From the NCBI GenBank assembly GCA_040901465.1, contig JBBDYN010000028.1, forward strand, positions 186,001 through 250,000: a DNA stretch of 64,000 nt. Direction: 5' to 3'. The notes below the pieces were generated by a model. The model was not told the origin of the DNA and searched no databases. It saw only the letters and a list, made by a program, of their open reading frames with translations. The stretch is from JAUSIF01 sp040901465 (GTDB taxonomy: Bacteria; Pseudomonadota; Alphaproteobacteria; Rhizobiales; Xanthobacteraceae). Every line of letters begins with the position of its first letter. Within the stretch, counting starts at the first letter, position 1. Shown here piece by piece: positions 35,679-44,613 of the stretch. The translations under genes were made by a program, and so were the position numbers.

Positions 35679-36875
35679 TCAGACAAGTTGTCCGCGCACC
35701 CACTCCAGTTCGCGGCAGACATAGTCGACGATGTCGCCGGTCTTGAGGCCGTCCGGCAGCATGTCCCAGGTATAGGTCTCGACCTCGAGCTGCCGCGACA
35801 ACGGCTTCTGTTTGTGGAATTTGAGCGCGTCCGCGATCGCGAAGCGCGTCGTACGGAACTGGCCGAGATCGTCGAGGAACACGGGCACGTGGATGTGCGT
35901 GCGCCACTCGCGCGGACCGGGGCTCTTCTCCCACGCAGCGAACGCGTCCTCTAGATTGAGATATTTTGTGAACTTGCCGTCCCGCTTTTCGATCGTCTGC
36001 GTAAGGTAAATCGTTTTGGAATAGCGCTTCAGCGTGTCGACGATCGGCTGCGTCACTTCGGGAATATGCAACGCCGCGGCTTCTTGCAGCTTCACGATCG
36101 GAATGCCGGCGTCCACGAGTTTCTGCAGCGACTGCGTGATGTCTTCGTACTCCACCGCGAGATGGCAGATGTCATAGACGATGCCCACGTGGCGGCGCAG
36201 CGCTACGATCGCCTCCGCGATCGGCAGCCCGGTCATCTTCGCGAACTTCTCGACCGAAGCGCCTGAGTAGAGGTGGTTCGTGAAGTAATCGACCGTCTCG
36301 TCCGTTGTTTCAAGGAAGCAATAGGGCTCGGGCTCCAGCCCGAGCGTCACCGTAACGCCGGTCTTGACCTCAAGTTCGACGAGGTGCTTGGCGACGCGCA
36401 GCACGTGGTCCGTGTAGCTCGCGACCACGTCCGGGCCGGTGACGCGCGGTTTGAACCCGAGCGGGCAGGTCTGGATCGAAGGCAGCACCTCTTTGGGCGC
36501 CACGTCGGCGAGCACGTTCGCGACATTGATCGTGTATTGCGTGCGCTCTTCCGACCGCCAGTCCGGCTCGTACACCTGCTCCTTCACTACCGTCCCCTTG
36601 AACGCGCCGTAGGGAAACGCGTTCACGGTGTAGAGGTACATGTTGCCGTCATCGAGAAACTTCTTGAGCTTGTCGCGCTCCGTCTTGCTTTTCGCGAGCG
36701 TCTCCGCCGACTTCGCCGAAAGCCGCAGCGACACGCCAAACCGGTTGTTGCCGGCGAAGCGCTCTTTCACCTTCGGCACATAAGTGTTGAGGCTCTGCCA
36801 GATTTGGTCCCAGTCGTCCGCGGGATGCACGAGCGTCGAGTAGCTGAGGTGACCGAGACCCTTGCCGAGATCCAT
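35679..36875 (-). CDS. EboE-like TIM-barrel protein
   Basis: A 398-residue protein of the xylose-isomerase-like TIM-barrel class. GHLSYSTLVHPADDWDQIWQ at the N-terminus, YLYTVNAFPYGAFKGTVVKE at about 80-99, QVYEPDWRSEERTQYTINVA and VTLGLEPEPYCFLETTDETV, plus the C-terminal LEVETYTWDMLP, match the family annotated as metabolite traffic protein EboE, known from eustigmatophyte-symbiont ebo clusters. Here no other ebo gene is present, so the name reflects homology only. Several histidine, glutamate and aspartate residues (GIVYDICHLAVEYED, LEPEP) could bind a metal. The neighbouring oxidoreductases suggest it acts as an isomerase or epimerase on a sugar or cyclitol. Confidence 0.78.
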   Translation of the reverse strand: MDLGKGLGHLSYSTLVHPADDWDQIWQSLNTYVPKVKERFAGNNRFGVSLRLSAKSAETLAKSKTERDKLKKFLDDGNMYLYTVNAFPYGAFKGTVVKEQVYEPDWRSEERTQYTINVANVLADVAPKEVLPSIQTCPLGFKPRVTGPDVVASYTDHVLRVAKHLVELEVKTGVTVTLGLEPEPYCFLETTDETVDYFTNHLYSGASVEKFAKMTGLPIAEAIVALRRHVGIVYDICHLAVEYEDITQSLQKLVDAGIPIVKLQEAAALHIPEVTQPIVDTLKRYSKTIYLTQTIEKRDGKFTKYLNLEDAFAAWEKSPGPREWRTHIHVPVFLDDLGQFRTTRFAIADALKFHKQKPLSRQLEVETYTWDMLPDGLKTGDIVDYVCRELEWVRGQLV

Positions 36876-36905
36876 TGCTTGCTCCTGTCAGAAATCTCCG
36901 CCGCG

Positions 36906-37931
36906 TCAGGGGACGCGCACGACGGCGCCGCTTTCCGCCGAGCGCACGATCGCTTCGGTCACCGCGGCGCCGTGAATCATTTCGTCGAGCGTGATCGGAT
37001 AGGGCGCGCCGCCCGCGGCCGCCGTCGCAAACGCTTCTAGGGTCACGCGCGGCAGGTCGAGCGTTTCCGCCTGCCAGGTCTGCAACGGACCCTTGACCGG
37101 TTGGAACCGGCAATTGCCGAACAGTCGCGTGCGCCGTTCCTCGGACGATGCGCCCGCCACATGCGTGACGCCCTCGAGCCGCACCCAACCTTTGGAGCCG
37201 AACACCTGGAAGCTGAAGCCGGGCCCGGTCGCCGTCATCGTGCCGAGATAGCCGGACATACCTTCCTTCATGCGGAACAGGATCGACGTCGTGTCGTCGG
37301 ACTCGATTTCCACCGTGCGCCGGAAGCTCTGCGCATAGACGTGGTCGATCGACCCGCACAGATCGATCATGCCGTCGATCGCGTGCACGCCCATGGGCGT
37401 AAGGCCGCCCGCCGGCGTTTCGTCCTTGTCCGCGCGCCAGTGTGAGGGTTTGAGGAACAAAGCGTTCGGAAACGTCATCGTCGCTTCCACGTGCAAGATC
37501 GTGCCGAGATCGCCCGAGCGGATCCGGTCGCGCAACTTGGTCATTTCCGGATGGAAGCGCCGGTTATAGCCGAGGCCGAGTGTGACGCCCGCCTTGCGCA
37601 CCGCGGCCACTGCGTCCTCGGCTTCCTTCTTCGTCAGCGTGAAGGGCTTCTCGCAGAACACATGCTTGCCCGCCGTGGCCGCCGCAATCACCTGGGCTGC
37701 GTGCTGCGAGTGGGGCGTGGCGAGGACGACCGCGTCGAGCTCCTTGTCCTTCAAGAGCGCTTCATAGTCCTCCGCCACCCGCAGGCCGTGCTGCTTCACG
37801 AACGCCTCGATCTCCGGAGTCATGGTGCGGGTCGCGCCGGCGACGAAACGGATCTTGTCGCTCGCGCCTTGCACGGACTCGACGAGCGTCCGGCCCCACC
37901 AGCCCATGCCGACGATTGCTGCCTTGATCAT
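36906..37931 (-). CDS. Gfo/Idh/MocA family oxidoreductase
   Basis: A 341-residue NAD(P)-dependent sugar or cyclitol oxidoreductase. AAIVGMGWWGRTLVESVQG is the N-terminal nucleotide site, the catalytic lysine is in GKHVFCEKPFTL (EKP at 94-96), and LGYNRRFHPEMTKLRDRI and GLTPMGVHAIDGMIDLCG are typical of the C-terminal domain, the latter providing the active-site Asp-His region. It starts the run toward the EboE-like gene, 30 bp away. Together they resemble inositol or keto-sugar catabolism modules; the actual substrate is unknown. Confidence 0.9.
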   Translation of the reverse strand: MIKAAIVGMGWWGRTLVESVQGASDKIRFVAGATRTMTPEIEAFVKQHGLRVAEDYEALLKDKELDAVVLATPHSQHAAQVIAAATAGKHVFCEKPFTLTKKEAEDAVAAVRKAGVTLGLGYNRRFHPEMTKLRDRIRSGDLGTILHVEATMTFPNALFLKPSHWRADKDETPAGGLTPMGVHAIDGMIDLCGSIDHVYAQSFRRTVEIESDDTTSILFRMKEGMSGYLGTMTATGPGFSFQVFGSKGWVRLEGVTHVAGASSEERRTRLFGNCRFQPVKGPLQTWQAETLDLPRVTLEAFATAAAGGAPYPITLDEMIHGAAVTEAIVRSAESGAVVRVP

Positions 37932-37962
37932 TCGCTATCCTCACGCACCGCCCCGCGCAGCC

Positions 37963-38346
37963 TCAGCCCTTCCACGCCTGCAACGCCACGACGAGGCAGC
38001 AGATGCCCCAGAACAGCGGATATTCCGCTCCGCCGAAATTCCAGATCCACTTGCCGTCGGAATACTTGTAGCTGGCCCATGCAGCGACCAGGAGGAACAC
38101 GGCAGCGAGCAAGGCGACCGGGACCGTATAGATGCCGAACACGAGACCGATCGTGGCGATGATCTCGACCACGAAGGCTCCGTAAAGCCATGCCGCGGGC
38201 GGGTTCAGGCCCACCTTGGCCATGAAGCCCTTGACGAAATCCTGGTTCTGGAATTTCACGAACAGGTGCGGAATGAAGAACAGACCGCACACAATCCGCA
38301 GGATATTAAAGCCGTTAGTCAGGTCGAAGTTTTGCGCCAAGTTCAT
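37963..38346 (-). CDS. DoxX family membrane protein
   Basis: A 127-residue membrane protein with four hydrophobic segments (ILRIVCGLFFIPHLFVKF; AAWLYGAFVVEIIATIGLVF; VALLAAVFLLVAAWASY; LFWGICCLVVALQAW). The arrangement matches the DoxX/DoxD-like family, several of which associate with redox enzymes in the membrane. The ATG at 38346 has GGGGGA upstream; a longer frame to 38394 lacks support. It is 31 bp upstream of the Gfo/Idh/MocA gene and may be part of its operon. Confidence 0.85.
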   Translation of the reverse strand: MNLAQNFDLTNGFNILRIVCGLFFIPHLFVKFQNQDFVKGFMAKVGLNPPAAWLYGAFVVEIIATIGLVFGIYTVPVALLAAVFLLVAAWASYKYSDGKWIWNFGGAEYPLFWGICCLVVALQAWKG

Positions 38347-38469
38347 TTCAGTCCCCCATGCTTCGGTCTTTGAGAGCGCCCCACCCTGAAACAAGCATAG
38401 CCTAAACGTCCCGGCTGAACGCGGTTGTTGATTTTCGTCGAACCTCGGCGCGAGCGCCGCCCCGCCGTT

Positions 38470-39654
38470 TTACTTCGCCCGCTCCACCAGTGAATAACGA
38501 GCGTCAGCTGCAAGCGCCTCTGCGATGGGCAGCCCCAGTTCCTTGCGGACGATATTCGTGCCGAGCACGAGCGCCACCATCTTGTAATAGGCGTGGCGCC
38601 GGCTCATGCCTTCGCGGCCCATGCCGCAATCCGAGCTGATCACGAGCCGTTCAGCCGGAATGTATTTGAGCGCGCGCCGGATGTGCGCGGCGATATCCTC
38701 GGGCCGCTCGACCTGCAGCGTGTGGTGGTCGATCACGCCGATTGCGATCTTCTTGCCGGTGATGATCTTTCCGAACAGTTCGAGATCCATGCCGCCGGCG
38801 CTCACGGACTCGAAGGTGACGACGTCGGCATCCACGTTGTTGATCAGCTCGAGCGCGTTCTTGTAGCTCTGCACTTCCGCGAACATGCGCTGTTGCGAAG
38901 GATTGCCCCAGCACGAGTGGCACCACACCTCTGTCTTGGCGCGCAGGCCCTTCACGGTCCGGTTGAACACCTCCACGCTGTAGGCCGGATTGATCACGTC
39001 ATCGACGATGTTGCGCGCCGCGAGCAAATGGATCTGCGGCTCCTCGAACTGAATCGCGGCGCAGCCCGCGTCGGCGACGTCGTGCAGTTCCTCGTTTAGG
39101 GCGTTGGCGATCGCCTCGATGCGTTCGCGAACGGTCTTGTAGTGGTTGTCCGCGACTGCGAACGCGACGAGTTCCGGCCCGATGGTGCCGAACTTGACCG
39201 GCTTATCGGTCAGCCGCTGCGCCGTCTTCCACATCGCCTTGTATTGCAGGTCGCCGCGCCCGACCTTCCCGACGATAGGGGGCATGACGCGCGCCTCCAG
39301 ATAGTCATGCAGGATATGGCCGGGCGGAAAGCCCAGTCCGCCCTTGCCGGCTAAAGTCGGCAGCGCGTCGTGCCGGTCAAACCCGGCCATGTGGCGCGCC
39401 GGATACGAGGTCCAGCTCATCCCGCCGACATCAGCGTCGAAGTGGGCATCGCCGTCGGTGACGATATCTAATCCCGCGAGCTCCTGCTGCTTCAGGTAGA
39501 TCATCACCGCGTCGGTATATTGATCGCGGAACTGGTTGGTGACCATCGCGTCGAGGAAATTGCGCGTGCCGAGATTTTCCGTGTACCAGACCGGCCGCGG
39601 CAGCGACCCGGTGATCGTGGTCGGAAGCATGATGTCTTTGGTCGCGCGAAGCAT
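38470..39654 (-). CDS. Stand-alone cobalamin-independent methionine synthase C-domain-like methyltransferase
   Basis: A 394-residue protein with only the catalytic (C-terminal) barrel of MetE. LPTTITGSLPRP at the start and IQFEEPQIHLLAARNI are typical. The full zinc site is visible: H and C in WCHSCWGNP, E in VVTFESVSAGG and C in VISSDCGMGREG. Such short MetE-like proteins transfer methyl or coenzyme-M-like groups to or from thiols; some make methionine from methylcobalamin or corrinoid donors, others are epoxyalkane:CoM transferases. The O-demethylase 5 kb away produces 5-methyl-THF, so a C1 link is possible but speculative. It is 123 bp upstream of the DoxX gene on the same strand. Confidence 0.87.
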   Translation of the reverse strand: MLRATKDIMLPTTITGSLPRPVWYTENLGTRNFLDAMVTNQFRDQYTDAVMIYLKQQELAGLDIVTDGDAHFDADVGGMSWTSYPARHMAGFDRHDALPTLAGKGGLGFPPGHILHDYLEARVMPPIVGKVGRGDLQYKAMWKTAQRLTDKPVKFGTIGPELVAFAVADNHYKTVRERIEAIANALNEELHDVADAGCAAIQFEEPQIHLLAARNIVDDVINPAYSVEVFNRTVKGLRAKTEVWCHSCWGNPSQQRMFAEVQSYKNALELINNVDADVVTFESVSAGGMDLELFGKIITGKKIAIGVIDHHTLQVERPEDIAAHIRRALKYIPAERLVISSDCGMGREGMSRRHAYYKMVALVLGTNIVRKELGLPIAEALAADARYSLVERAK

Positions 39655-40068
39655 GGTTCCTCATTCCTCTCGTTCTGACTTGCAGCCCGGCTGGCCGATG
39701 CTGCTCGCCGTCGTCTGGCCGCGGCACCTCTACCCTGTAACGGTCTAACTGTCAGCCGTGGCGCAGACGGTCAATCGACGCGCTGCCGCGTTGCAATCCT
39801 TGGCGGCCCGTTTCGCGCGCCCGTGCACCGCAAGATCGGCGTTCGCGAGTGGGCAGTTGGCACGCTCCCACTGGCGGCCGGCGCGCGCGAACAATGGACC
39901 GCGCGCGGGTCGCTCGTTCGACTCGCGAGCAGCCGCACCGCGCTTCGCAAAAGACCCGGCATTTCAGCCACTTGTCGCGGCCCGATCGAATTGCCCATGG
40001 GTGGGCGCGGAAGCTCACGGTCCGGTCACCTTTTCGCGTCACCGTTCGGCGATCAGGATGGGACGGGA
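39655..40068. other. 414-bp divergent intergenic region, no gene seen
   Basis: The frame of glpD stays open upstream to 39823, but that part has no similarity to the GlpD family and lies before the dinucleotide motif, so I treat it as non-coding. No clear operator, riboswitch or repeat was recognised. It should contain the divergent promoters of the MetE-like gene and glpD. Confidence 0.4.
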
Positions 40069-41580
40069 ATGGTCATAGGCAAATACGACCTCGCCATCAT
40101 CGGCGGCGGGATCAACGGCTGCGGCATCGCCCGCGATGCTGCCGGCCGCGGTCTTTCCGTCATTCTGGTCGAGCAGGGCGACCTTGCCTCCGCCACGTCC
40201 TCGGCCTCGACCAAGCTGATCCACGGCGGTCTCCGTTACCTCGAGCATTTTCATTTCCGTCTCGTGCGCGAGTCATTGAGGGAGCGGGAGCGGCTCTTGG
40301 CGCTTGCGCCACATCTCGTGCGGCCGGTTCGCTTCGTAATGCCGTATGTGCGCGGTATGCGGCCGTCCTGGATCCTGCGCGCGGGCTTCATGCTCTACGA
40401 CTGGTTCGGCGCGGGCGGGAACTTGCCGCGCACGCGCGTGCTCGATCTCGCCGACGACCCCGCCGGTGCGCCGCTGAAGTCCGGCTTCGGTCTCGGCTTC
40501 GAATTTTCCGACTGCGTCACCGACGACGCGCGCTTGGTAATTGCCAACGCGATCGGCGCGCGCGAAAAAGGTGCCGTCATTCGTCCGCGTACGCGCTGCG
40601 TCGCCGCGCGCCGTGAGGACGGCCTATGGCATCTCGTCCTGCAGTCCGGCGGCAAGCGCGAGACCGTGACCGCGCGTGCGCTCGTGAACGCGGCGGGCCC
40701 CTGGGTCGCCCGCGTCCTTGAGACAGTATTGCGCCGCCGGCCCGGCGCCCACGTGCGCCTCGTCAAGGGTAGCCACGTGGTGTTGCCGCGCCTGCACGCC
40801 CACGACCGCGCCTACATCTTGCAGCACGACGATCGCCGCTTTGTCTTTGCCGTCCCGTTCGCGGACGATTTCACCCTCGTCGGCACCACCGAGATCGAAT
40901 TGCTTCGCGACGCCACCGAGGCAGCCGCAAGCTCCGAAGAGATTCTTTATCTCTGTCGCGCAGCGAGCGCCTTCTTCCGCACGCAGGTGAAGCCGTCAAA
41001 AGTGAAGTGGACGTTCGCCGGTGTGCGTACGCTCGTCGACGACGGTAGCCGCAGGCCCTCGGAGGTGACCCGCGATTATTGGATCGACATCGACGGCAAC
41101 CATGGCGACCCGCCGCTCGTCTCGCTCTTTGGCGGCAAGCTCACGACCTATCGCAGTCTCGCCGAGAAGGTGATGGCCCGCCTGCAGCCATGGTTCGCGC
41201 TGGGCCCCGCCTGGACCCACCGCGAGCCGCTGCCCGGCGGCAATCTCGGTGCCGGCGGCGTCGACGGGCTGATCGCGACGTTGCGCACCGTGCACCCCTA
41301 TCTGGCCGAGGCTCACGCCAAACGGCTTGCCCGTTCCTATGGCACACACGCATGGAGCGTGCTCGGCGAAGCGAAGCGCATCGAAGACCTCGGCCAGCGC
41401 ATCGTGGGAGACCTCTATGGCGTTGAGCTCGAGCACCTGCGCACGCAGGAATGGGCAGCGTCAGCCGATGATGTGCTCTGGCGCCGCACCAAGCTCGGCC
41501 TCGTCGCGAGCGAAAACGAGATCGAGACGCTGCACGCCTCGATCGCCCGGAGCGCGCCGGCCAAGAAGCTCGCCGGCTGA
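40069..41580 (+). CDS. glpD: Aerobic glycerol-3-phosphate dehydrogenase
   Basis: A 503-residue FAD-dependent membrane-associated enzyme oxidising sn-glycerol 3-phosphate to dihydroxyacetone phosphate and feeding electrons to quinone. The FAD site DLAIIGGGINGCGIARDAAG is at residues 6-25, followed by SASTKLIHGGLRYLEHFHF, the GlpD signature, and ALVNAAGPWV plus LFGGKLTTYRSLAEKV later. The length matches GlpD. The ATG at 40069 is chosen because GGGACGGGA precedes it and the FAD motif follows directly. No glpK or glpR is adjacent; the ABC importer downstream is 116 bp away. Confidence 0.94.
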   Translation: MVIGKYDLAIIGGGINGCGIARDAAGRGLSVILVEQGDLASATSSASTKLIHGGLRYLEHFHFRLVRESLRERERLLALAPHLVRPVRFVMPYVRGMRPSWILRAGFMLYDWFGAGGNLPRTRVLDLADDPAGAPLKSGFGLGFEFSDCVTDDARLVIANAIGAREKGAVIRPRTRCVAARREDGLWHLVLQSGGKRETVTARALVNAAGPWVARVLETVLRRRPGAHVRLVKGSHVVLPRLHAHDRAYILQHDDRRFVFAVPFADDFTLVGTTEIELLRDATEAAASSEEILYLCRAASAFFRTQVKPSKVKWTFAGVRTLVDDGSRRPSEVTRDYWIDIDGNHGDPPLVSLFGGKLTTYRSLAEKVMARLQPWFALGPAWTHREPLPGGNLGAGGVDGLIATLRTVHPYLAEAHAKRLARSYGTHAWSVLGEAKRIEDLGQRIVGDLYGVELEHLRTQEWAASADDVLWRRTKLGLVASENEIETLHASIARSAPAKKLAG

Positions 41581-41696
41581 GGAGCGGCCGGACTCCAACG
41601 CAACATTTTGCCGCGAGACATGAAACCGTTCATGCTGTTGAGCGGCGCCGTCATCCCCGCTAAATCAGACGCGGGCGAGACGGGAAGCCGGACACG

Positions 41697-42860
41697 ATGA
41701 ACGTTGCCCTCGACCGCGAGATGAGACCGAACGGCGCGCCGCGTGAGTTCGCGCCGTGGAAGGACCCGTCGCTTTCGCCACTCATCCACTTCGAGGGCGT
41801 GACCAAGCGCTTCGGCGACGTGACGGCAATCGCCGATCTTTCGCTCGCGATCTACGAGCGCGAATTCTTCGCGCTGCTTGGGCCGTCAGGCTGTGGCAAG
41901 ACCACGCTCATGCGCGTGCTCGCGGGCTTCGAGACGCCGACCGAAGGCCGCGTCGTGCTCGCGGGCGAGGACCTCGTGGGCGTTCCGCCCTACCGGCGGC
42001 CCGTGAACATGATGTTCCAGTCCTACGCGCTGTTCCCGCACATGAGCGTGTTCGACAACGTCGCTTTCGGCCTGCGCCAGGACAAGATGCCGAAGGATGA
42101 GATCGCGGCCCGCGTCGCCGAAATGCTGAAGCTCGTGAATCTCAAGGGCCTCGAGCGGAGGAAGCCCGATCAGCTTTCCGGCGGCCAGCGCCAGCGCGTG
42201 GCGCTCGCGCGCGCGCTCGCGAAGCGCCCCAAAGTGCTGCTGCTCGACGAGCCGCTCGCCGCCCTCGACAAGAAGTTGCGCGAGCAGACCCAGTTCGAGT
42301 TGATGGAATTGCAGGTCAAGCTCGGCATGACCTTCATGATCGTCACCCACGACCAGGAGGAAGCGATGTCCGTCGCCGACCGCATCGCCGTGATGGATCA
42401 CGGCCGCATCGTGCAGATGGGGACGCCCACCGAAATCTACGAGCAGCCGGCCACGCGCTACGTCGCGGACTTCATCGGCGACGTAAACCTGATCGAGGCC
42501 AAGGTCACCGGCCGCGACGAGAAGGGCGTGCTGCTTCAGAGCGACATGCCGACGCCGCTCCGCGCCGCCACCGAGGCCGACGTTGCGGCTGGCGCGGCGG
42601 TCGCCATCGCCCTGCGCCCGGAAAAGGTGAAGATCACCGCACGCAAGCCGGCAGAAGCTACGGAAAATTGCGTGCGTGGCGTCGTCACCGGTATCGCGTA
42701 TCTCGGCGACTTCTCGATCTACCGCGTGACGCTCGAGAACGGTTTCGTGTTCAAGGCCGCGCGCCCCAACGTCACCCGCGTCACCGATCAGCCCATCACC
42801 TGGGACGACAAGGTATTCCTCAGCTGGACGCCCGAGGCCGGCGTCGTGCTGACGCGCTAG
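41697..42860 (+). CDS. potG: Spermidine/putrescine-type ABC transporter ATPase
   Basis: A 387-residue ABC ATPase of the PotA/PotG group. Walker A GPSGCGKT is at 62-69, signature LSGGQRQRV near 161, Walker B LLLDEPLAALDKKL, and a TOBE-like regulatory domain from about residue 255 (FIGDVNLIEAKVTG onward). RPVNMMFQSYALFPHMSVFD is typical of polyamine importers. First of three tightly spaced genes with the two permeases. No polyamine-binding protein gene precedes or follows. Confidence 0.9.
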   Translation: MNVALDREMRPNGAPREFAPWKDPSLSPLIHFEGVTKRFGDVTAIADLSLAIYEREFFALLGPSGCGKTTLMRVLAGFETPTEGRVVLAGEDLVGVPPYRRPVNMMFQSYALFPHMSVFDNVAFGLRQDKMPKDEIAARVAEMLKLVNLKGLERRKPDQLSGGQRQRVALARALAKRPKVLLLDEPLAALDKKLREQTQFELMELQVKLGMTFMIVTHDQEEAMSVADRIAVMDHGRIVQMGTPTEIYEQPATRYVADFIGDVNLIEAKVTGRDEKGVLLQSDMPTPLRAATEADVAAGAAVAIALRPEKVKITARKPAEATENCVRGVVTGIAYLGDFSIYRVTLENGFVFKAARPNVTRVTDQPITWDDKVFLSWTPEAGVVLTR

Positions 42861-42872
42861 GTGAGAGCGGCC

Positions 42873-43787
42873 ATGGCAAGCAATGAACGCGGATTGGGAG
42901 GGCGCGCGCTGATCGTGCTCGTTCCTTATTTGTGGCTCGCATCCTTTTTCCTGATCCCGTTCTTGATCGTCCTCAAGATCAGCCTCTCCGATGACGTACT
43001 CGCACAGCCGCCCTACGCGCCGGTGCTCGATCTGTCGAAAGGCTGGGAAGGTATCCGCGAGTTCGTCGCGGTGCTCGACCTTGAAAACTACGCGTTCGTG
43101 CTCGGCGACCCGCTCTATCTCTATTCGTATCTGCAAAGCGTTTCGATCGCCGCGCTCTCTACGGCGATTCTGATGCTGATCGGCTATCCGATCGCCTACG
43201 CCATGGCGCGTGCGCCGCTCAGCCTGCGGCCGATCCTCATCATGCTCGTGATTCTGCCGTTCTGGACCTCGTTCCTGATCCGCGTCTATGCCTGGATGGG
43301 CATCCTCGCGCGCGAGGGCCTACTCAATCAGGTGCTCGTCGGCCTCGGTATCGTCAGCGAGCCGGTGGAGATTCTTGCGACCAACTCCGCCGTCGTGCTC
43401 GGCATCGTTTATTCGTATCTGCCGTTCATGGTGCTGCCGCTCTATGCGGCGCTCGATCGCCTCGACGACTCGCTCCTCGAAGCCGCTGCCGATCTCGGTG
43501 CGTCGCCCTGGAAGAGCTTCTGGCTCGTGACCTTTCCATTGTCGTTGCCGGGCCTCGTCGCCGGCGCCCTGCTCTGCTTCATCCCGGCGGTCGGCGAATT
43601 CGTGATCCCCGATCTCCTGGGCGGCTCCGACACCTTGATGATCGGCCGCACGCTCTGGACCGAATTCTTCTCGAACCGCTCCTGGAGCATCGCCTCGGTG
43701 ATCGCGGTACTGCTCCTGATCATGCTCGTCGTGCCCATGGTGCTCTACCAGAACATCCAGGCGCGTTCGCTCGAAGTGGGCAGGTGA
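42873..43787 (+). CDS. potH: Spermidine/putrescine-type ABC permease (PotH/PotB family)
   Basis: A 304-residue inner-membrane permease with six hydrophobic segments and the cytoplasmic EAA loop EAAADLGASPWKSFWLVTFP. VILPFWTSFLIRVYAWMGIL is typical of PotB/PotH. I use the ATG at 42873; a GTG at 42861 directly after the ATPase stop is possible. It pairs with the next permease. Confidence 0.9.
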   Translation: MASNERGLGGRALIVLVPYLWLASFFLIPFLIVLKISLSDDVLAQPPYAPVLDLSKGWEGIREFVAVLDLENYAFVLGDPLYLYSYLQSVSIAALSTAILMLIGYPIAYAMARAPLSLRPILIMLVILPFWTSFLIRVYAWMGILAREGLLNQVLVGLGIVSEPVEILATNSAVVLGIVYSYLPFMVLPLYAALDRLDDSLLEAAADLGASPWKSFWLVTFPLSLPGLVAGALLCFIPAVGEFVIPDLLGGSDTLMIGRTLWTEFFSNRSWSIASVIAVLLLIMLVVPMVLYQNIQARSLEVGR

Positions 43788-43797
43788 GGAGGCTCGC

Positions 43798-44604
43798 ATG
43801 CGCAAAGGCCTGGGCCGCTTCAACGTGACCGCGCTCGTCCTCGGCTTTGCCTTTCTGTATCTGCCGATCGTGATGCTCGTCGTCTATTCCTTCAACGACT
43901 CGCGCCTCGTCGCGGTCTGGGGCGGCTTCTCGACCCGCTGGTACGCGGAGCTGTGGCAGAATCAGGCGCTCCTCGATGCCGCCTGGGTGACCCTGCGCGT
44001 CGCCTTCGTCTCCGCGACGGTCGCGACCGTGCTCGGCACGCTCGCAGCGGTCGCGCTGGTGCGCATGGGCCGCTTTCCCGGCCGGACGCTCTTTTCCGGG
44101 ATGATCTACGCGCCTTTGGTGATGCCCGAGGTGATCACGGGCCTGTCGCTGCTGCTTCTGTTCGTGGCGATCGACCTCGACCGCGGCTTCTGGACCGTGA
44201 CGCTCGCCCATATCAGCTTTACCATGTGCTTCGTCGCGGTGGTGGTGCAGTCGCGTCTGATCGGCTTCGATCGCAGCCTGGAGGAAACGGCCATGGATCT
44301 CGGCGCGCCGCCGCTGAGAACGTTCCTGAGCGTGACGCTGCCGATCATCTTCCCGGCGGTCGCGGCCGGCTGGATGCTCGCCTTCACGCTTTCGCTCGAT
44401 GATCTCGTGATCGCAAGCTTCACGACCGGCCCGGGCGCAACCACGCTGCCCATGCGAATTTATAGCCAGGTGCGCCTCGGCGTGACGCCGGAGATCAACG
44501 CGGTCTCGACGATCTTCATCGCCGTCGTGACGCTCGTCGTGATCGCGGCCACGCTCGCCATGAAGCGCCAGATGGTTTCACAAGAACGCGCTGCCCGCGC
44601 CTGA
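43798..44604 (+). CDS. potI: Spermidine/putrescine-type ABC permease (PotI/PotC family)
   Basis: A 268-residue permease with six hydrophobic segments; FAFLYLPIVMLVVYSFNDSR at the N-terminus and the EAA loop EETAMDLGAPPLRTFLSVTL are PotC/PotI hallmarks, as is DDLVIASFTTGPGATTLPMR. It starts 10 bp after potH with GTGAGGAGGC as ribosome site. pgi follows 9 bp later, so the transcript may continue. Confidence 0.91.
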   Translation: MRKGLGRFNVTALVLGFAFLYLPIVMLVVYSFNDSRLVAVWGGFSTRWYAELWQNQALLDAAWVTLRVAFVSATVATVLGTLAAVALVRMGRFPGRTLFSGMIYAPLVMPEVITGLSLLLLFVAIDLDRGFWTVTLAHISFTMCFVAVVVQSRLIGFDRSLEETAMDLGAPPLRTFLSVTLPIIFPAVAAGWMLAFTLSLDDLVIASFTTGPGATTLPMRIYSQVRLGVTPEINAVSTIFIAVVTLVVIAATLAMKRQMVSQERAARA

Positions 44605-44613
44605 GGCCCGAAT

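Noticed and set aside
39823..40068. 82-codon upstream extension of glpD
   Set aside because: No similarity to GlpD and it lies before the FAD-binding strand; a good ribosome site precedes the ATG at 40069.
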